From positions 227,190,467 to 227,254,466 of the forward strand of contig OX336388.2 in assembly GCA_946902985.2 (NCBI GenBank): DNA of 64,000 nucleotides, given 5' to 3'. This stretch comes from Meconema thalassinum. Taxonomy: Eukaryota > Arthropoda > Insecta > Orthoptera > Tettigoniidae. This document shows positions 62,343-64,000 of this stretch, piece by piece (within the stretch, counting starts at the first letter, position 1; each line of letters opens with the position of its first letter). A program made the translations under genes and the position numbers. Below the pieces are notes generated by a model that had not been told where the DNA came from, made no database searches, and saw only the letters and a program-made list of their open reading frames with translations.

Positions 62343-63768
62343 TGTGTGTGTGTGTCCCCCTAATAAAATCTAAACGGCTGCACCAATTTCAATGAAACTC
62401 GGTAAGTTCATGGCGCTATTCCCGGCGACCTCGACCGTGCCCTTCAAATTTTGTTACGTCTCACCAATCCAACATGGCGGCTGTGCGAAATATTTCACTA
62501 GCATTCAATATCTCCGAAACTATTACCGATATCGCCCTGAAATTGTGTACGGTGATAAAGGGTACTACTAGAAGTTCACCTATGAGACTTTCAAAAACCT
62601 GGTGACTACAAAACCAACATGGCGGCCAAGCGAAGTTGAGACTTTAAATAGACTTTTCTCGCGATTTAACTACCCAAACGTAATGAAACTGGGTACAGCA
62701 ATTGTTTATACACATTGTAAAGCACTGGAGTCTAATTTAGTTCAATTGTTTACATAACCTCAAAATGGCGGCTGTGCGAAATATTTCACTGACATTCTAT
62801 ATCTCCGAAACTATTACAGATATCACCCTGAAATTTTGTACGGTGATAAAGGGTACTGATACAAGTTTACCTATGTATATTTCATAAACCTGTAAAGTAC
62901 AAAACGAACATGGCGACCAAGCGAATTTGAAATATTTTAATAGACTTTTCTCGTGATTTAACTCTCTAAGCGCAGTGAAATGTGGTACAGTAAATGATTT
63001 TGCAGATTATAATGCACTGCCATCTAATTTAATTCAATTGTTTACATAACCTCAAGATGGCGGCTGTGCTAAATTTTAAAATTATGTTTTTATTTCTTGT
63101 GTCGTAATCATGCGATCGAAGTGAAAGTTTGAATAATGAACCTAGGCAATAATTGTCCTTGAATGGTACATAACTCTATGGCCTATACATATAACAATCC
63201 TAAATGGCGAGCTTCCGAAATATTTAGACGGTTCTCAATATCTATGAATCTTTTACAGCAACCAAACATATTTTTTTAATATTCATAGAGACTATGAACA
63301 TATGTTCACCTATAGGACTTTGAGTAACCTGGTGAGCACAAATCCAACATGGCGGCGACGAGAAGTATAAATATTTAAATGGACGTTTCTCGCGAATTAA
63401 CTATCCGAGTGCCGTGAAACGTTGCACGTTAAATGCTTATACAAATGTTGATCCACTGGCATCTCATTTATTTCAATTGTTTGCATAATCACAAGATGGC
63501 TGCTGTGCGTAATTTTAAAATCTCGTTTTTACTTCTTGTGTTCTAATCATGCGATTGAAGTTTGATTACCACACGTACACAATAATCTTAATGTAATGGT
63601 ACAAAAATAAAAATCCAACCTGGCGACCATCTGAAATATTTAGACGGTTCTCAATATCTACGAATCCGTTACAGCAATTAAACTGAAATTTTGTATGTTG
63701 ATAGAGGCAATTAACATGAGCAGGATATATGAAAATAGGCTGTATAGTTCTTCACGGAACTACTTGTT
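62251..63768 (+). mobile_element. Helentron-like element, subfamily A, complete
   Basis: 5' hairpin AGCCTATTTTCAATTTTGAAAAAATAGGCT, TATGAAATCACC, a long GT run and the leader CCCCCTAATAAAATC, AAACGGCTG. ATGGCGGC-type sites begin at 62474, 62619, 62765, 62910, 63057, 63204, 63349 and 63496: mean spacing 146.0 bp over seven steps, with alternating monomer types. 3' end GAAAATAGGCTGTATAGTTC, CACGGAACTA and CTTGTT. Best-preserved member of its subfamily in the window. Confidence 0.85.
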
Positions 63769-63784
63769 CATTATGAAACAGTTT

Positions 63785-63905
63785 CTCCCACCAATCACAG
63801 CTCAGGAAAAAGTTGTTTGACCAATTAGATAAGGAACCTTCGCGCATGCGCTCAAAATCCAACGTGTCTATATAAATTACCGAAAGTGCACCGTCCATAT
63901 GTTCG
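63785..63905 (+). promoter_or_regulatory. Possible pol II core promoter
   Basis: Two CCAAT-type boxes (ACCAATCACAG near 63790, GACCAATTAG near 63820), a palindromic NRF-1-like GCGCATGCGC (63843-63852) and a TATA box TCTATATAAATT (about 63868). Transcription would start near 63900 and leave the window. No exon is visible, so this could also be the start of a mobile element. Confidence 0.35.
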
Positions 63906-64000
63906 CGTAAATAAACTGGTGAATATGAGACAAGAAATAGCACTATACCTTAATATCCCCAAATCCAATTTCTACACAACGCGTTGTTTTCAATAGACTT

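Overview
This is a window of animal nuclear DNA, most probably from an insect with a large, transposon-rich genome. Evidence: AT-rich DNA, abundant (AAT)n microsatellites, animal mariner transposases, insect-style non-LTR retrotransposons, tRNA-derived SINEs and tRNA-Lys-primed LTR DNA. The SINE and LINE types remind me of orthopteroid insects, but that is an impression only. I find no convincing host exon. Nearly everything recognisable is mobile DNA of different ages, often nested.

Layout. 1-7 kb: an RTE-type endonuclease fragment, a Helentron-like element, a palindromic TIR element, a short canonical Helitron, a degenerate tetranucleotide array, a SINE, a C/A-rich tract and a second Helentron-like element. 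7.1-10.6 kb: an intact 1056-residue LINE polyprotein. 10.7-16.4 kb: RTE fragments carrying a 729-bp SINE-like insert with a 13-bp target duplication, a deleted mariner, another Helentron-like element and a 51-bp minisatellite. 17.4-28.3 kb: a chain of same-strand LINE copies joined by AAT/AAAT tails, including two near-full-length broken ones. 28.6-36 kb: Helitron pieces, RTE fragments, an hAT element with an 8-bp duplication, a MITE and a minisatellite of roughly 50-bp units. 36.5-39.9 kb: a minus-strand decayed LINE. 40.3-51.8 kb: a Helentron-like element split by a young 10.2-kb LTR retrotransposon with 3.3-kb LTRs, a tRNA-Lys primer site, gag and protease, but no RT or integrase core. 51.9-56.8 kb: a GCGGAT-rich element split by a Helentron-like element made of 293-bp tandem units, plus a second deleted mariner. 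57.8-64 kb: a Helitron, a LINE 3' fragment, a SINE and two more Helentron-like elements.

The most interesting signal is a family of seven non-autonomous elements plus a short 3' fragment. They share a 5' hairpin (AGCCTA-T/C-TTTTC type), a nearby GT-rich stretch where the 5' end is kept, and a 3' end with an inverted copy of the 5' arm followed by a TAGTTC...GAACTA hairpin and CTTGTT. This is the architecture known from Helentron/DINE-type Helitron relatives. Inside, all of them are built from tandem monomers of about 146 bp. One subfamily has amplified a 292-293-bp dimer into ten units. Most intact monomers of two subfamilies carry ATGGCGGC, the core of a YY1-type site. A comparison of two copies of an unrelated repeat (36.2-40.2 kb and 59.4-61.2 kb) supplies an empty site for one insertion.
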